Assembly (NCBI GenBank): GCA_019313695.1
Contig: JAFDAS010000022.1
Coordinates: forward strand, 1-44,092
Length of the DNA stretch: 44,092 nt
Origin: Deltaproteobacteria bacterium
GTDB taxonomy: Bacteria > Desulfobacterota > Syntrophia > Syntrophales > UBA2210
Direction of reading: 5' to 3'
In this document: in pieces, positions 31,735 through 40,016 of the stretch
Layout of the letters: each line of letters starts with the position of its first letter
How positions within the stretch are numbered: the first letter of the stretch is position 1
Notes under the pieces: model-generated
Databases searched by the model: none
Told to the model about the DNA's origin: nothing
Seen by the model: only the letters and a program-made list of their open reading frames with translations
Made by a program: the position numbers and the translations under genes

Positions 31735-33219
31735 ATGGAAACCATTATATCTGCAAAACCGCTGCTGGCTGTGGCAGTTTCGCTTTTTGGTTCTCTTTTT
31801 ATTGTCATCTGCGGCAAAAAGCCCAATCTGAGAGAATCCTGCAGCATTACGATCGCGCTGATCAAATTTGGCATTATTATTTCCATGTTGCCTGTCATTC
31901 TCAGCGGTAAGAGGGTGGTGTATAACCTTGTTGAGATTCTTCCAGGCGTGAATATAGCCTTCCGGGTTGATTCACTCGGTCTGCTGTTTGCGATAGTAGC
32001 TTCTTCCCTGTGGATCGTCACGACCATTTATTCGATAGGATATATGCGTCCCCTCAAGGAACACTCGCAGACGAGATATTACGCGTTCTTCGCGCTGGCT
32101 CTCTCTTCGGCCATTGGCGTTGCGTTTTCCGCCAATCTCCTCACGCTGTACATGTTTTACGAGATGCTGTCACTTTCCACCTATTCCCTTGTTACTCATC
32201 ATCAGGACTCGGAGGCCCGGTCCGCTGGGAGAAAGTATCTGACCTATCTGATGGGAACATCCATAGCGTTTTTCCTGCCTGCAATGATTATTACATATTA
32301 TCTTACAGGCACCCTGGATTTTGCCGACCAGGGTATTCTGGCAGGAAAGGCGGGAGGACCGATGCTTATCTTTACGTTCGTGCTCTTTATTGCAGGAATC
32401 GGCAAGGCTGCCATAATGCCCATACACTCCTGGCTGCCCTCCGCCATGGTGGCTCCGACTCCGGTCAGCGCTCTCCTGCATGCCGTCGCCGTTGTCAAGG
32501 TAGGAGTATTCTCCGTGCTGCGGATCTGTTTCCACATATTCGGGATCGATCTCATGCACGCTCTTTCACTCGATGTGTTTCTGCTCTATTTCATATCTGT
32601 TACTATCATTGTCGGTTCATTGTTCGCTCTCAAACAGGATGACCTCAAGGCAAGGCTCGCGTATTCCACTGTAAGCCAGCTTTCCTACATAGTCATGGCC
32701 GGTGGTTTGATAAGTATCATGGGCATGACAGGGGGGGTTATTCATATAGTCATGCATGCCTTCGGAAAGATAACACTCTTTTTCTGCGCCGGTGCCATCA
32801 TCGCCCATACCGGCTTCAAGAAGATCAGTGAGATAAAGGGGATCGGTAAGATGATGCCCATCACTATGACAGCATTTTTCTTCGGATCACTGAGTGTTAT
32901 AGGCATACCCCCGATGGGCGGTTTCATAAGCAAGTGGTATCTTGCACTGGGCTGCATAGAAGCCGGCCAGATTCCCATACTGGTTGTTATTCTGACCAGC
33001 TCTCTCCTGAACGCGGCCTACTTTCTGCCTATAACATATAATGCTTTCTTTTCCAGTGGACCCAATTTTGATGACTCAACAAGGTTCAACGAGGCCCCCA
33101 TCTTTGCGGTTATTCCACTCGTGTTTACCGCCTTTGCGTCTTTCCTGTTATTCATCCATCCGGGATTTTTTCTCGAACTGGCAAGGATGACCGCAAGGGC
33201 TGTAATGGGATCCGGATAG
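31735..33219 (+). CDS. Mrp/Nuo-type antiporter subunit D-like protein (first copy)
   Basis: The 494-residue membrane protein is of the NuoL/M/N-MrpD family with about 14 helices. The proton-channel segment has GKAAIMPIHSWLPSAMVAPTPVSALLHAVAVVKVG (conserved Lys and His of TM7-8, split around residues 222-256). A Glu lies in YMFYEMLSLSTYSLV, and HAFGKITLFFCAGAI carries the TM12 Lys. Such subunits move protons or Na+. It heads a cluster completed by Mrp subunits at 37122-41503, and another D-type gene ends that cluster. No separate MrpA large subunit was found. Confidence 0.85.
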   Translation: METIISAKPLLAVAVSLFGSLFIVICGKKPNLRESCSITIALIKFGIIISMLPVILSGKRVVYNLVEILPGVNIAFRVDSLGLLFAIVASSLWIVTTIYSIGYMRPLKEHSQTRYYAFFALALSSAIGVAFSANLLTLYMFYEMLSLSTYSLVTHHQDSEARSAGRKYLTYLMGTSIAFFLPAMIITYYLTGTLDFADQGILAGKAGGPMLIFTFVLFIAGIGKAAIMPIHSWLPSAMVAPTPVSALLHAVAVVKVGVFSVLRICFHIFGIDLMHALSLDVFLLYFISVTIIVGSLFALKQDDLKARLAYSTVSQLSYIVMAGGLISIMGMTGGVIHIVMHAFGKITLFFCAGAIIAHTGFKKISEIKGIGKMMPITMTAFFFGSLSVIGIPPMGGFISKWYLALGCIEAGQIPILVVILTSSLLNAAYFLPITYNAFFSSGPNFDDSTRFNEAPIFAVIPLVFTAFASFLLFIHPGFFLELARMTARAVMGSG

Positions 33220-33302
33220 TTTGTTGTAATTCTCTGCTGTTTTGCCGAGAATAGAGACCGGCTGCTATCATGGTTGTGGCTTTGGCGCTTTGGGATAACA
33301 TC

Positions 33303-34823
33303 ATGGATATGAACAAAATTTTATTGATTGATGATGAAGAAGATAGCCTCGACATTCTCTCCCTTTCTCTGAAAAGTGAGGGGTATGATGTAATCGCCGC
33401 CGCCTCCGGTGAGGAGGGTCTTGATGCTTTTGAGAGAGAATCTCCCCCGATTGTTCTGACCGACCTTAATATGCCTGGGATGGATGGGATTGATGTCCTG
33501 AAGAGAGTGAAGAACAGTAATCCCGACACTGAGGTTATCGTTATTACGGGTCACGGAGATATGGATTCCGCTATAGATGCCCTGCGGTATGGTGCTTCCG
33601 ATTTTATAAATAAGCCGGTTAGAGAAGAGGCGCTGCAACTGGCCCTGAAGAGGGCCAAGGAAAAACTTGTTATAGGGGAAAAGCTCAGGGCATACACGAC
33701 GGATCTGGAAAACATGTGTCATATAGCCATTGGGGAGATAAAGCGAAAGTCCGATTTCCAGGATAAACTGATAACCAGTTCCAATGATGGAATTGTGGCG
33801 ACTGACGAAAATGGCAGAATCATTATATTTAATCCTGGAGCGGAAGCTATTTTCGGGGTTCCCCGGATTGAAGTTGTGAGGAAACTGGATTTTACGCAGT
33901 TGTTTCCCCCGGAGATAGCGGAAGTGTTCAGTCTGATGTTCAGCAGGGGAAGGGACATGAGAGATGTGGGCTGGAAAGATGTTATGATTCACGGGAGGGG
34001 TGGAGATGATGTCCCTGCCAGATTTTCCGGCACACTCCTTCATGATAGTGAAGATATTATCGGAAGTGTTGGGTTTTTTCAGGACCTCAGGGAGATAAAA
34101 CGTCTTGAAGGGGAACTTGTGAAATCCGAAAGACTGGCGGCAATAGGCCAGACAGTTGCCAGGCTGGCCCACTACATAAAGAACATTCTTGCCGGTCTCA
34201 AGGGAGGGACATATGTCGTAAATATTGGTCTTGACAAGAATGATACCGATAAGCTAAGAACGGGCTGGCATATGGTAGAGAGGAATGTGGGACGGATTTC
34301 TTATCTTGTTGCCGACCTGCTTGCATATTCCAGGGAACGTGACCCGGAATACAGAAATTGCCTTCCAAATGATATTGTCGAAGATGTTTGCGAGTTGCTG
34401 GATGGAATGGCAATGGAAAATCAAATTAAGGTTGAGAGGGATTTTGATCCATCCATAAAAGAGGTCTCGATGGACCCGGATATGGTTCATCGTGTCCTCC
34501 TCAATCTGGTTTCGAATGCTGTGGATGCCTGTATATCTGACTTTGACGAAAAGAAACAACACAATGTCAGGGTGGGGGCACGACTTGAAGATGACAATGT
34601 AATAAGATTTGAAGTGGCTGATAACGGCTGTGGAATGAATGAAAAGGTCAAAAGCAAGATATTCTCGGCCTTCTTCAGCACAAAGGGGGGAAGGGGCACC
34701 GGTCTTGGCCTGCTGGTTGTTCAGAAACTGGTTCAGGAACAAAACGGCAGCATAGAGATCCTGTCTGAGCCGGGTGAGGGATCAGTTTTTATCGTGCGGC
34801 TTCCCTATGAGAAGGTGGAGTAA
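33303..34823 (+). CDS. Hybrid receiver-PAS-histidine kinase
   Basis: The 506-residue soluble kinase has an N-terminal receiver domain with phospho-acceptor Asp54 (VLTDLNMPGMDG) and acidic pocket DDEED. A linker helix, a PAS domain (about 152-265) and a HisKA-like region with LAHYIKNILAGL (phospho-His) follow, then a HATPase with NLVSNAVDA, DNGCGM and GTGLGL. No membrane segment is visible. ATG 33303 is preferred over the upstream GTG because the receiver fold begins there. It lies between two parts of an Mrp antiporter cluster and directly before a single-domain response regulator, so a phosphorelay is probable. The signal is unknown. Confidence 0.88.
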   Translation: MDMNKILLIDDEEDSLDILSLSLKSEGYDVIAAASGEEGLDAFERESPPIVLTDLNMPGMDGIDVLKRVKNSNPDTEVIVITGHGDMDSAIDALRYGASDFINKPVREEALQLALKRAKEKLVIGEKLRAYTTDLENMCHIAIGEIKRKSDFQDKLITSSNDGIVATDENGRIIIFNPGAEAIFGVPRIEVVRKLDFTQLFPPEIAEVFSLMFSRGRDMRDVGWKDVMIHGRGGDDVPARFSGTLLHDSEDIIGSVGFFQDLREIKRLEGELVKSERLAAIGQTVARLAHYIKNILAGLKGGTYVVNIGLDKNDTDKLRTGWHMVERNVGRISYLVADLLAYSRERDPEYRNCLPNDIVEDVCELLDGMAMENQIKVERDFDPSIKEVSMDPDMVHRVLLNLVSNAVDACISDFDEKKQHNVRVGARLEDDNVIRFEVADNGCGMNEKVKSKIFSAFFSTKGGRGTGLGLLVVQKLVQEQNGSIEILSEPGEGSVFIVRLPYEKVE

Positions 34824-34869
34824 GGAGTAAGTTAACCCGAAACAATTAAAGCGCAAAGGAGAGTCTGTA

Positions 34870-35268
34870 ATGTCTAAGAGAGTTCTTGCCGTTGATGACG
34901 ATCCCGATATCATAATGTTTGTCAAGACGGTTCTGGAGGAGAATGGATATATTCCCCTGATAGCAAGGAACGGTGAAACAGGGCTTTCTATAGCGAGAGA
35001 CGAGGGTCCCGATCTGATAATACTGGATGTCTTAATGCCTAAGCAGAGCGGTATCCGTATGTACAGGGAATTGAAGAGCGATGAGACCCTCAAGGGTGTT
35101 CCGGTTATCATACTTTCCGGAATTGCAAGACGCACTTTCCTCCGTTCCCAGGAAGCCCTGACGGAGTTTGGAGATCAACCGGTGCCCGAGCCCGAGCTCT
35201 ATATGGAAAAACCGGTTGAGCCGGCGGAGCTGGCGGAGGCTGTAAAAGACCTGATAGACCGAAGTTGA
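34870..35268 (+). CDS. Single-domain response regulator
   Basis: The 132-residue protein is a lone receiver domain with acidic pocket DDD (9-11), phospho-acceptor Asp53 in LIILDVLMPKQSG and the conserved Lys in YMEKPVEPAEL near residue 118. There is no output domain, so it must act by protein contact or relay phosphate. AAAGGAGAG precedes the ATG. It follows the hybrid kinase by 46 bases and is followed by two universal stress protein genes. Confidence 0.9.
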   Translation: MSKRVLAVDDDPDIIMFVKTVLEENGYIPLIARNGETGLSIARDEGPDLIILDVLMPKQSGIRMYRELKSDETLKGVPVIILSGIARRTFLRSQEALTEFGDQPVPEPELYMEKPVEPAELAEAVKDLIDRS

Positions 35269-35294
35269 CAGACCCTTAGGGGACAGGGGATGAA

Positions 35295-36176
35295 ATGAAG
35301 AACAAGAAGTTGCTCTTTGTAACCCAGTTTGAAGAGTTGTGGTTTGATGCCCTCCGGTCTTTGATGGATTTAAGAAAAACAGGTTTTAACCACGTAGTAT
35401 TCCTGCATGTAATAGAAAGAGACAAAGTCGCCATGCACCGCGGCAAGGGTTATCTCAAGGATGAGGAGATAAAACTCCGGGAGATGGCGAATGTCCGCTT
35501 TATTGACTGGGCGGAGAGTCTTTTTGAGCAGGGTATGGAAGTGGGTGCATATATTGTTGTGGGGAATCCACTTCCAAAAATTATATCTACTGCGGCTGAA
35601 GAAGATGTGGACCTCATAGTCACGGGTCGGCACAAAAGGGGGAAGTTTGAGGAACTCTATGGCGGTTCTGAAACCTTGGAGATACTTGAAAGAACATCCA
35701 CGCCGGTGTTGGTGTACAAGTATATGCTGCCCTCCGGAAAAGTGAATGAAAAACCATTCGAAAGGCCTCTGCTTACAATGGACTGGTCTCCTGCCAGTGA
35801 AAAGGCCGCGGATTACCTCCTTTCGTTCAAGGATATCCTGAAGAAGGTGATAGTCATTCATGTGATCGGTGAAAAGGAATTTAAGAGTACATCGGCGATG
35901 GAGATACAGGCAATTCGAAAAGAAAACAGGCAGAAGCTCGAGAGGGTATGCTCTGCCTTTGAAAAAGAGGGTATAGAAGCCGAACCGCATCTCTACGTGG
36001 GCGGTACGTTTGAACAGATAGAAAAAGCGGCCAGTGAACGGGAAGCCTCGATGATTGTTGCAGGCACAACAGGTAAAAGCCCCCTGAAAGAAATATTTCT
36101 GGGAAGCGTTGCTAAAAAGTTGACCAAGCATTCAATGCTTCCAAGCCTGCTGGTTCCCGCGAGTGTTAAACTGTAG
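35295..36176 (+). CDS. Tandem-domain universal stress protein
   Basis: The 293-residue cytoplasmic protein consists of two UspA domains (about 1-145 and 155-290). The second has a complete ATP-binding signature G-x2-G-x9-G-S (GTTGKSPLKEIFLGS, about 255-269). The first has a degenerate version (GRHKRGKFEELYGGS), so only one half probably binds ATP. It lies 26 bases after the response regulator. Universal stress proteins often modulate transporters or kinases; here the neighbours are a phosphorelay and an antiporter. Confidence 0.9.
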   Translation: MKNKKLLFVTQFEELWFDALRSLMDLRKTGFNHVVFLHVIERDKVAMHRGKGYLKDEEIKLREMANVRFIDWAESLFEQGMEVGAYIVVGNPLPKIISTAAEEDVDLIVTGRHKRGKFEELYGGSETLEILERTSTPVLVYKYMLPSGKVNEKPFERPLLTMDWSPASEKAADYLLSFKDILKKVIVIHVIGEKEFKSTSAMEIQAIRKENRQKLERVCSAFEKEGIEAEPHLYVGGTFEQIEKAASEREASMIVAGTTGKSPLKEIFLGSVAKKLTKHSMLPSLLVPASVKL

Positions 36177-36191
36177 GGATGGGTGAAAGTA

Positions 36192-36347
36192 AATTTTGAT
36201 GGACTCGTAAAAAGTCGAAATATACACAATTTTGTCATTCCCGTGTAAACGGGAATCCAGTCCCGACGAGTCGGGATTAAGTAGTTATGCGTTTCTGGAT
36301 TCCCGCCTACGCGGGAATGACAGACTTTTTACGAAAGCATCAATTTT
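36192..36347. repeat. Palindromic repeat with CGGGAATGAC arms
   Basis: Outer arms ending in CGTAAAAAGTC and GACTTTTTACG, then inner arms GTCATTCCCG/CGGGAATCCAG and CTGGATTCCCG/CGGGAATGAC, all mirror each other around a central TCCCGACGAGTCGGGATTA (36261-36279). It lies directly upstream of the second stress protein gene. Confidence 0.85.
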
Positions 36348-36367
36348 CGGGAGGTAAAAGAGTAAAA

Positions 36368-37117
36368 TTGCTTTACGTAACTGATCTGAAGGAACGCGCT
36401 TCATCTTTTGACGTTTTTAAGAAACTCTTATTGTTAGAAAAGAAGGTATTCGACAGGGTGGTATTCGCCTTGCCTTCCTCCCCGGATGAGTGGATAAAAA
36501 ATCTCTCAAGTACGGAATTTCAATTCGAGACAAAAACAATCAGAAATTTTTCCTGTAAAGAGATCACGTCTCTTGCCGAAGAAGAACGAGTCTCCTTTAT
36601 TGTGGTTGATCTTGACAAGACTTCTCATGATACCACCCTCAGGGAGTTGGCGCTTAAGTCACGCAGGCCGGTTCTTGTGATGGGCCGGGAAAAGTCAGAC
36701 AAGGGGTTGTTTGATCACGTAATCTTTGCCACAGATTGGTCCCCTGCCTCTGCAAAAGTCATGGAGCATATTCTTACTTTCAGAGAACTTATAGATGAGC
36801 TGGATATTGTTCATGTTATCAGTGGGAAACTTACAGTAAAGGATATGCGAGAGCTTAAAGAGAGATTGGAACATACCAGAAAGATATGCCTGAACAAGGG
36901 TATAAATGCTGAATCACATATCTATGCCGGTGAAGTTGCGGAAGAGATCGTAACGGCATCTGAGGATTACAGGGGAACCATTATTGTCGTAGGGTCGGGG
37001 ACTGAGAAATCTTTCATGAAACGAATATTTAAGAAAAATAAGGTTTATAATATTATAAAAGATGCGGCTGTTCCGGTACTCTTTGTGCCGGCTGCAGTCC
37101 CGACGAGTAGGGATTAA
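36368..37117 (+). CDS. Universal stress protein, degenerate ATP site
   Basis: The 249-residue two-domain UspA-like protein starts LLYVTDLKER and has FATDWSPASAKVMEHI at the head of the second domain. The second-domain phosphate loop reads GSGTEKSFMKRIFKKNK, lacking the second and third Gly, so ATP binding is doubtful. No ATG fits: the upstream ATGs in frame lie within a palindromic repeat, so TTG 36368 after GGGAGGT (36350-36356) is chosen with low certainty. The last codons and the stop (PTSRD) are supplied by another short palindromic repeat (37098-37116). It precedes mrpE by four bases. Confidence 0.75.
   Translation: MLYVTDLKERASSFDVFKKLLLLEKKVFDRVVFALPSSPDEWIKNLSSTEFQFETKTIRNFSCKEITSLAEEERVSFIVVDLDKTSHDTTLRELALKSRRPVLVMGREKSDKGLFDHVIFATDWSPASAKVMEHILTFRELIDELDIVHVISGKLTVKDMRELKERLEHTRKICLNKGINAESHIYAGEVAEEIVTASEDYRGTIIVVGSGTEKSFMKRIFKKNKVYNIIKDAAVPVLFVPAAVPTSRD
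37098..37116. repeat. 19-bp palindromic repeat, overlapping a stop codon
   Basis: TCCCGACGAGTAGGGATTA, one of four copies with 4215-4232 (inverted), 36261-36279 and 38339-38357. This copy supplies the TAA stop of the stress protein gene. Confidence 0.85.
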
Positions 37118-37121
37118 GATT

Positions 37122-37844
37122 ATGGAAGTAACACTCTTTATTCATGCGGCGGACGACGCGTTCCGTATCCTGGAAAAAGCGAAGGAGCGGGCTGTGGGAT
37201 TGCTTGACACTGCCACTAAACTGACATCTGAGACAAGATGGATGGAGGAGAAAAAGGTACATGCTATCCTGAAGGGCGCGCAGGAGACAAAGTCGGGTTT
37301 TCAGAACTTTGTTGCCACTTTTTTGATGCTGTTCGGGTTCTGGGCATTGCTGTCCGGAAAGTTCGATGCATTCCACCTTTTTCTCGGTGTCGTCTGCTCG
37401 TTGATAATTGCGTATCTGAGTTACGACCTGCTGTTTGCCAATGTAAGGGTGGGGGATGTCAGGATTATTGTCCAGAGGTTTATTGGCTACATACCATGGC
37501 TTATACGTGAGATTGTCATGTCCAATTTTCATGTTGCCTACCTTGCCCTGTCGCCGAAAATGCCGATAGATCCCAAGGTCATTACGTTCAGGACCAAACT
37601 GGAGAGTGACATCTCGTGGGTGACGCTGGCCAATTCCATAACTCTAACGCCGGGCACCATCACTATGGATATAGAGGGAAGGGAGTTTATGGTGCATGCC
37701 TTGGACGGGAAAGTGGCTGATGATCTGGATACGGGGGAAATGGAGGACAGAGTGGCGCATATCTTTATGGAGGCCGACCATATATACATCCAGGATGTAT
37801 TGGATGTGTCCCGTGTATTCGCGAAATTGAAAAGAGGTATGTAA
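37122..37844 (+). CDS. mrpE: Mrp antiporter subunit E with N-terminal extension
   Basis: The 240-residue protein's MnhE domain begins at about residue 58 (FQNFVATFLMLFGFWALLSGKFD) and includes IPWLIREIVMSNFHVAYLAL and SITLTPGTITMDIEG, all family features. The first 58 residues are a hydrophilic, helical, Lys/Glu-rich extension absent from ordinary MrpE (about 160 residues). It starts five bases after the stress protein stop. MrpE is a small membrane subunit needed for assembly of the Na+/H+ antiporter. Confidence 0.85.
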   Translation: MEVTLFIHAADDAFRILEKAKERAVGLLDTATKLTSETRWMEEKKVHAILKGAQETKSGFQNFVATFLMLFGFWALLSGKFDAFHLFLGVVCSLIIAYLSYDLLFANVRVGDVRIIVQRFIGYIPWLIREIVMSNFHVAYLALSPKMPIDPKVITFRTKLESDISWVTLANSITLTPGTITMDIEGREFMVHALDGKVADDLDTGEMEDRVAHIFMEADHIYIQDVLDVSRVFAKLKRGM

Positions 37845-38300
37845 ATGATTATCAGCAGCGACGATATTATTATAAAGACCATCGCGAGAATTTTTGTGCC
37901 ATTTATACAGCTGTTCGCGCTTTACGTTATCATGCATGGTCACTACAGCCCGGGTGGAGGTTTTCAAGGAGGCGTTATCCTGGGCGCAAGTCTGGTGTTG
38001 CTCCTTATAACTCATGGTTATGAGGAGATGCGAAGGAGAGTTCCTGAAGGCGCAGTCATCCTGCTGGGGAGCCTGGGCCTCTTGATTTATTCAGGGATAG
38101 GGCTCACGTGCCTTCTTCTAGGTGGAAATTATCTTGATTACAGTCAATTGTCTGTGATCCTGCATGTCGACCCCGCGCATGCAAGGGCTATGGGGATACT
38201 GGGTATTGAGCTGGGCGTGGCTTTCGCGGTTATGGCGGCCGTGTGTTCCATATTTTTTGATATATCAACAGGCGGAATACTGCCTGAGGATGAGAAATAA
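37845..38300 (+). CDS. mrpB: Mrp antiporter subunit B (MnhB)
   Basis: The 151-residue MnhB domain protein contains IARIFVPFIQLFALYVIMHGHYSPGGGFQGG split across residues 13-43, the family signature, and GILGIELGVAFAV near 120-132. It has four hydrophobic helices. Its ATG directly follows the mrpE stop. In Mbh-type complexes it corresponds to MbhF. A 187-base gap with a repeat separates it from mrpF. Confidence 0.9.
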   Translation: MIISSDDIIIKTIARIFVPFIQLFALYVIMHGHYSPGGGFQGGVILGASLVLLLITHGYEEMRRRVPEGAVILLGSLGLLIYSGIGLTCLLLGGNYLDYSQLSVILHVDPAHARAMGILGIELGVAFAVMAAVCSIFFDISTGGILPEDEK

Positions 38301-38487
38301 AAAGAAGAAAAAGTGTAACTGCTCACCTGGTCAGGCTGTCCCGACGAGTCGGGATTAGGCTGAAGGACACAGAGGTCAGAATCCAGAATGTAGGCGGAAT
38401 AATTTTTTACGAGACCGTCATTTTTTATTCTGTCTGCTGACCCCTTACTTCTGAATTCTGGTTACGGCTTTGCCGTTGAGGTTTCAT
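38301..38487 (+). other. Intergenic region within the mrp cluster
   Basis: Holds the 19-bp palindrome copy at 38339-38357 and sequence of the CTGACCCCTTACTTCTGAATTCTGG type, common between genes in this window. No gene or promoter is evident; the operon is interrupted by repeat material here. Confidence 0.6.
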
Positions 38488-38748
38488 ATGAATGAATTTT
38501 TTGTTGTGGTCGGCCTCGGTTTGTGCCTGCTTGTTTTCCTTGTGCTTTACCGGGTTATATTCGGCCCCGGAGTATTCAACAGGATAGCTGCTGTCTCCGC
38601 TATAGGCACCAAGTCATTGATTATACTTCTTATCTTTGGATATATCTACAACAGGGTTGAGATGTTTATAGATATCAGCATGGTGTACGCGCTTCTCAAT
38701 TTTATCGGCTGTATCGCCGCGGCAAAATATCTGGAAATGGAAAGATAA
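38488..38748 (+). CDS. mrpF: Mrp antiporter subunit F
   Basis: The 86-residue membrane protein has three helices and the MrpF signature YRVIFGPGVFNRIAAVSAIGTK with DISMVYALLNFIG near the C terminus. GAGG lies six bases before ATG 38488. It is followed four bases later by mrpG. Confidence 0.9.
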   Translation: MNEFFVVVGLGLCLLVFLVLYRVIFGPGVFNRIAAVSAIGTKSLIILLIFGYIYNRVEMFIDISMVYALLNFIGCIAAAKYLEMER

Positions 38749-38752
38749 AAAT

Positions 38753-39067
38753 ATGACACACATAATGATTGCACTCTCGATATTATGTATCCTTGGCGGT
38801 TTTTTCTTCTTTACCACCGCAACGATAGGACTCTTGCGTTTCCCCGATTTTTTTACACGGCTTCACGCCACGGGGAAGGGTGATACGCTGGCAGTCTTCC
38901 TGTCGCTCATCGGTCTTGCTCTCTATGAGGGTTTTTCCCTGTCCGCTTTAAAGATAGTGATTATCGCGGTGTTTATGTTTATGGCCCAGCCGACCGCCAC
39001 ACACGCTATTTCCAGGGCGGGTATAAGGCGTGGGATCAAACCGTGGGTAAAAGGGGAAGAGAAATGA
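38753..39067 (+). CDS. mrpG: Mrp antiporter subunit G
   Basis: The 104-residue protein has three helices and the MrpG pattern TIGLLRFPDFFTRLHATGKGDTLA with a C-terminal PTATHAISRA. Its TGA overlaps the next ATG, so translation is coupled. Confidence 0.92.
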   Translation: MTHIMIALSILCILGGFFFFTTATIGLLRFPDFFTRLHATGKGDTLAVFLSLIGLALYEGFSLSALKIVIIAVFMFMAQPTATHAISRAGIRRGIKPWVKGEEK

Positions 39068-39309
39068 TCATAACCTTTGATATTATTATTCTGCTGTTTG
39101 TGGTCATGTGCGCGGTTGCGGCGATAACCGTGAAGGATCTTTTGAGCGCGGTTATGATTCTCGGAGCTTACAGCTTCTTCATGTGTCTCATGTGGACGCA
39201 GCTTGGCGCCGTTGACGTCGCTTTTACAGAGGCCTCGGTAGGCGCTGGAATAGGCACCATTCTCTTTATTGCCGCCGTGATGAAGACAACAAGGAGGACA
39301 AGAGATTGA
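39064..39309 (+). CDS. DUF4040/MbhD-type subunit (MrpA C-terminal part)
   Basis: The 81-residue, three-helix protein has AVAAITVKDLLSAVMILGAYSFFMCL and DVAFTEASVGAGIGTILFI, as in MbhD and the C-terminal end of MrpA. It is a separate gene here; the large NuoL-like part of MrpA is absent. Overlaps both neighbours by four bases. Confidence 0.88.
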   Translation: MIITFDIIILLFVVMCAVAAITVKDLLSAVMILGAYSFFMCLMWTQLGAVDVAFTEASVGAGIGTILFIAAVMKTTRRTRD

Positions 39310-39596
39310 AGACAGTGGGGTTGATTGTATCGATGATTGTGGGGGCGTTTCTTATTTATGGCACAATGGATATGCCCGATTGGGGGGACCCCAATTCTCC
39401 CGCCAGCCTTCATGTGTCACCCCGGTATATCATGAATACAGAGACAGAAACGGCAACGCCGAACATAGTAACCGCTGTTCTCGCCGACTACAGGGGGTAT
39501 GATACACTTGGTGAGACCGTGGTCATATTCACCGCGGGTATGGCATGTGTCTTATTGTTGAGAAGACGCAACAAGTTCAAAAAGAATCGAGGATAA
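39306..39596 (+). CDS. MbhE-type subunit (MrpB N-terminal-like)
   Basis: The 96-residue protein has two helices flanking a loop with DWGDPNSPASLHVSPRYI and TPNIVTAVLADYRGYDTLGE, the hallmark of MbhE and related MrpA/B segments. It starts at TTG 39306, overlapping the TGA of the preceding gene. It is followed by mrpC after 39 bases. Confidence 0.88.
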   Translation: MKTVGLIVSMIVGAFLIYGTMDMPDWGDPNSPASLHVSPRYIMNTETETATPNIVTAVLADYRGYDTLGETVVIFTAGMACVLLLRRRNKFKKNRG

Positions 39597-39635
39597 CCGG
39601 ATGCCGGCAGCGGTCCTCCCTGGGAGATTGATGTA

Positions 39636-40016
39636 ATGGATTTTATCATAGCGAAGTACAATTACTGGATATATATCATCCTTATGATGATAGGTTTCTA
39701 CGCGATGATCGCCAAGAATAACCTGATAAAAAAGATCATAGGCATGAATATCTTTCAGACGGCGATTATACTGTTTTTCGTCTCCATCGCCTACAAGAAG
39801 GGAGACGCCACCCTGCCTATCCTGACATACGCGGACGCACATGGCGCGCATGCCATACGCGCGGCCCAGTATATGAATCCCCTGCCGCATGTCCTGATGC
39901 TCACGGCGATAGTGGTTTCCATCGCGACGCTCGGAGTTGCGCTGGCCATTGCCATAATGATGTATAAAAAATATCACACACTGGAAGAAGATGAAATACT
40001 GAAGGCGATAAAATGA
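39636..40016 (+). CDS. mrpC: Mrp antiporter subunit C (NuoK-like)
   Basis: The 126-residue protein has three helices: IYIILMMIGFYAMI, GMNIFQTAIILFFVSIAY and MLTAIVVSIATLGVALAIAI. DPLPH-like NPLPHVLMLTAIV is conserved in MrpC. Its TGA overlaps the ATG of mrpD. Confidence 0.9.
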   Translation: MDFIIAKYNYWIYIILMMIGFYAMIAKNNLIKKIIGMNIFQTAIILFFVSIAYKKGDATLPILTYADAHGAHAIRAAQYMNPLPHVLMLTAIVVSIATLGVALAIAIMMYKKYHTLEEDEILKAIK

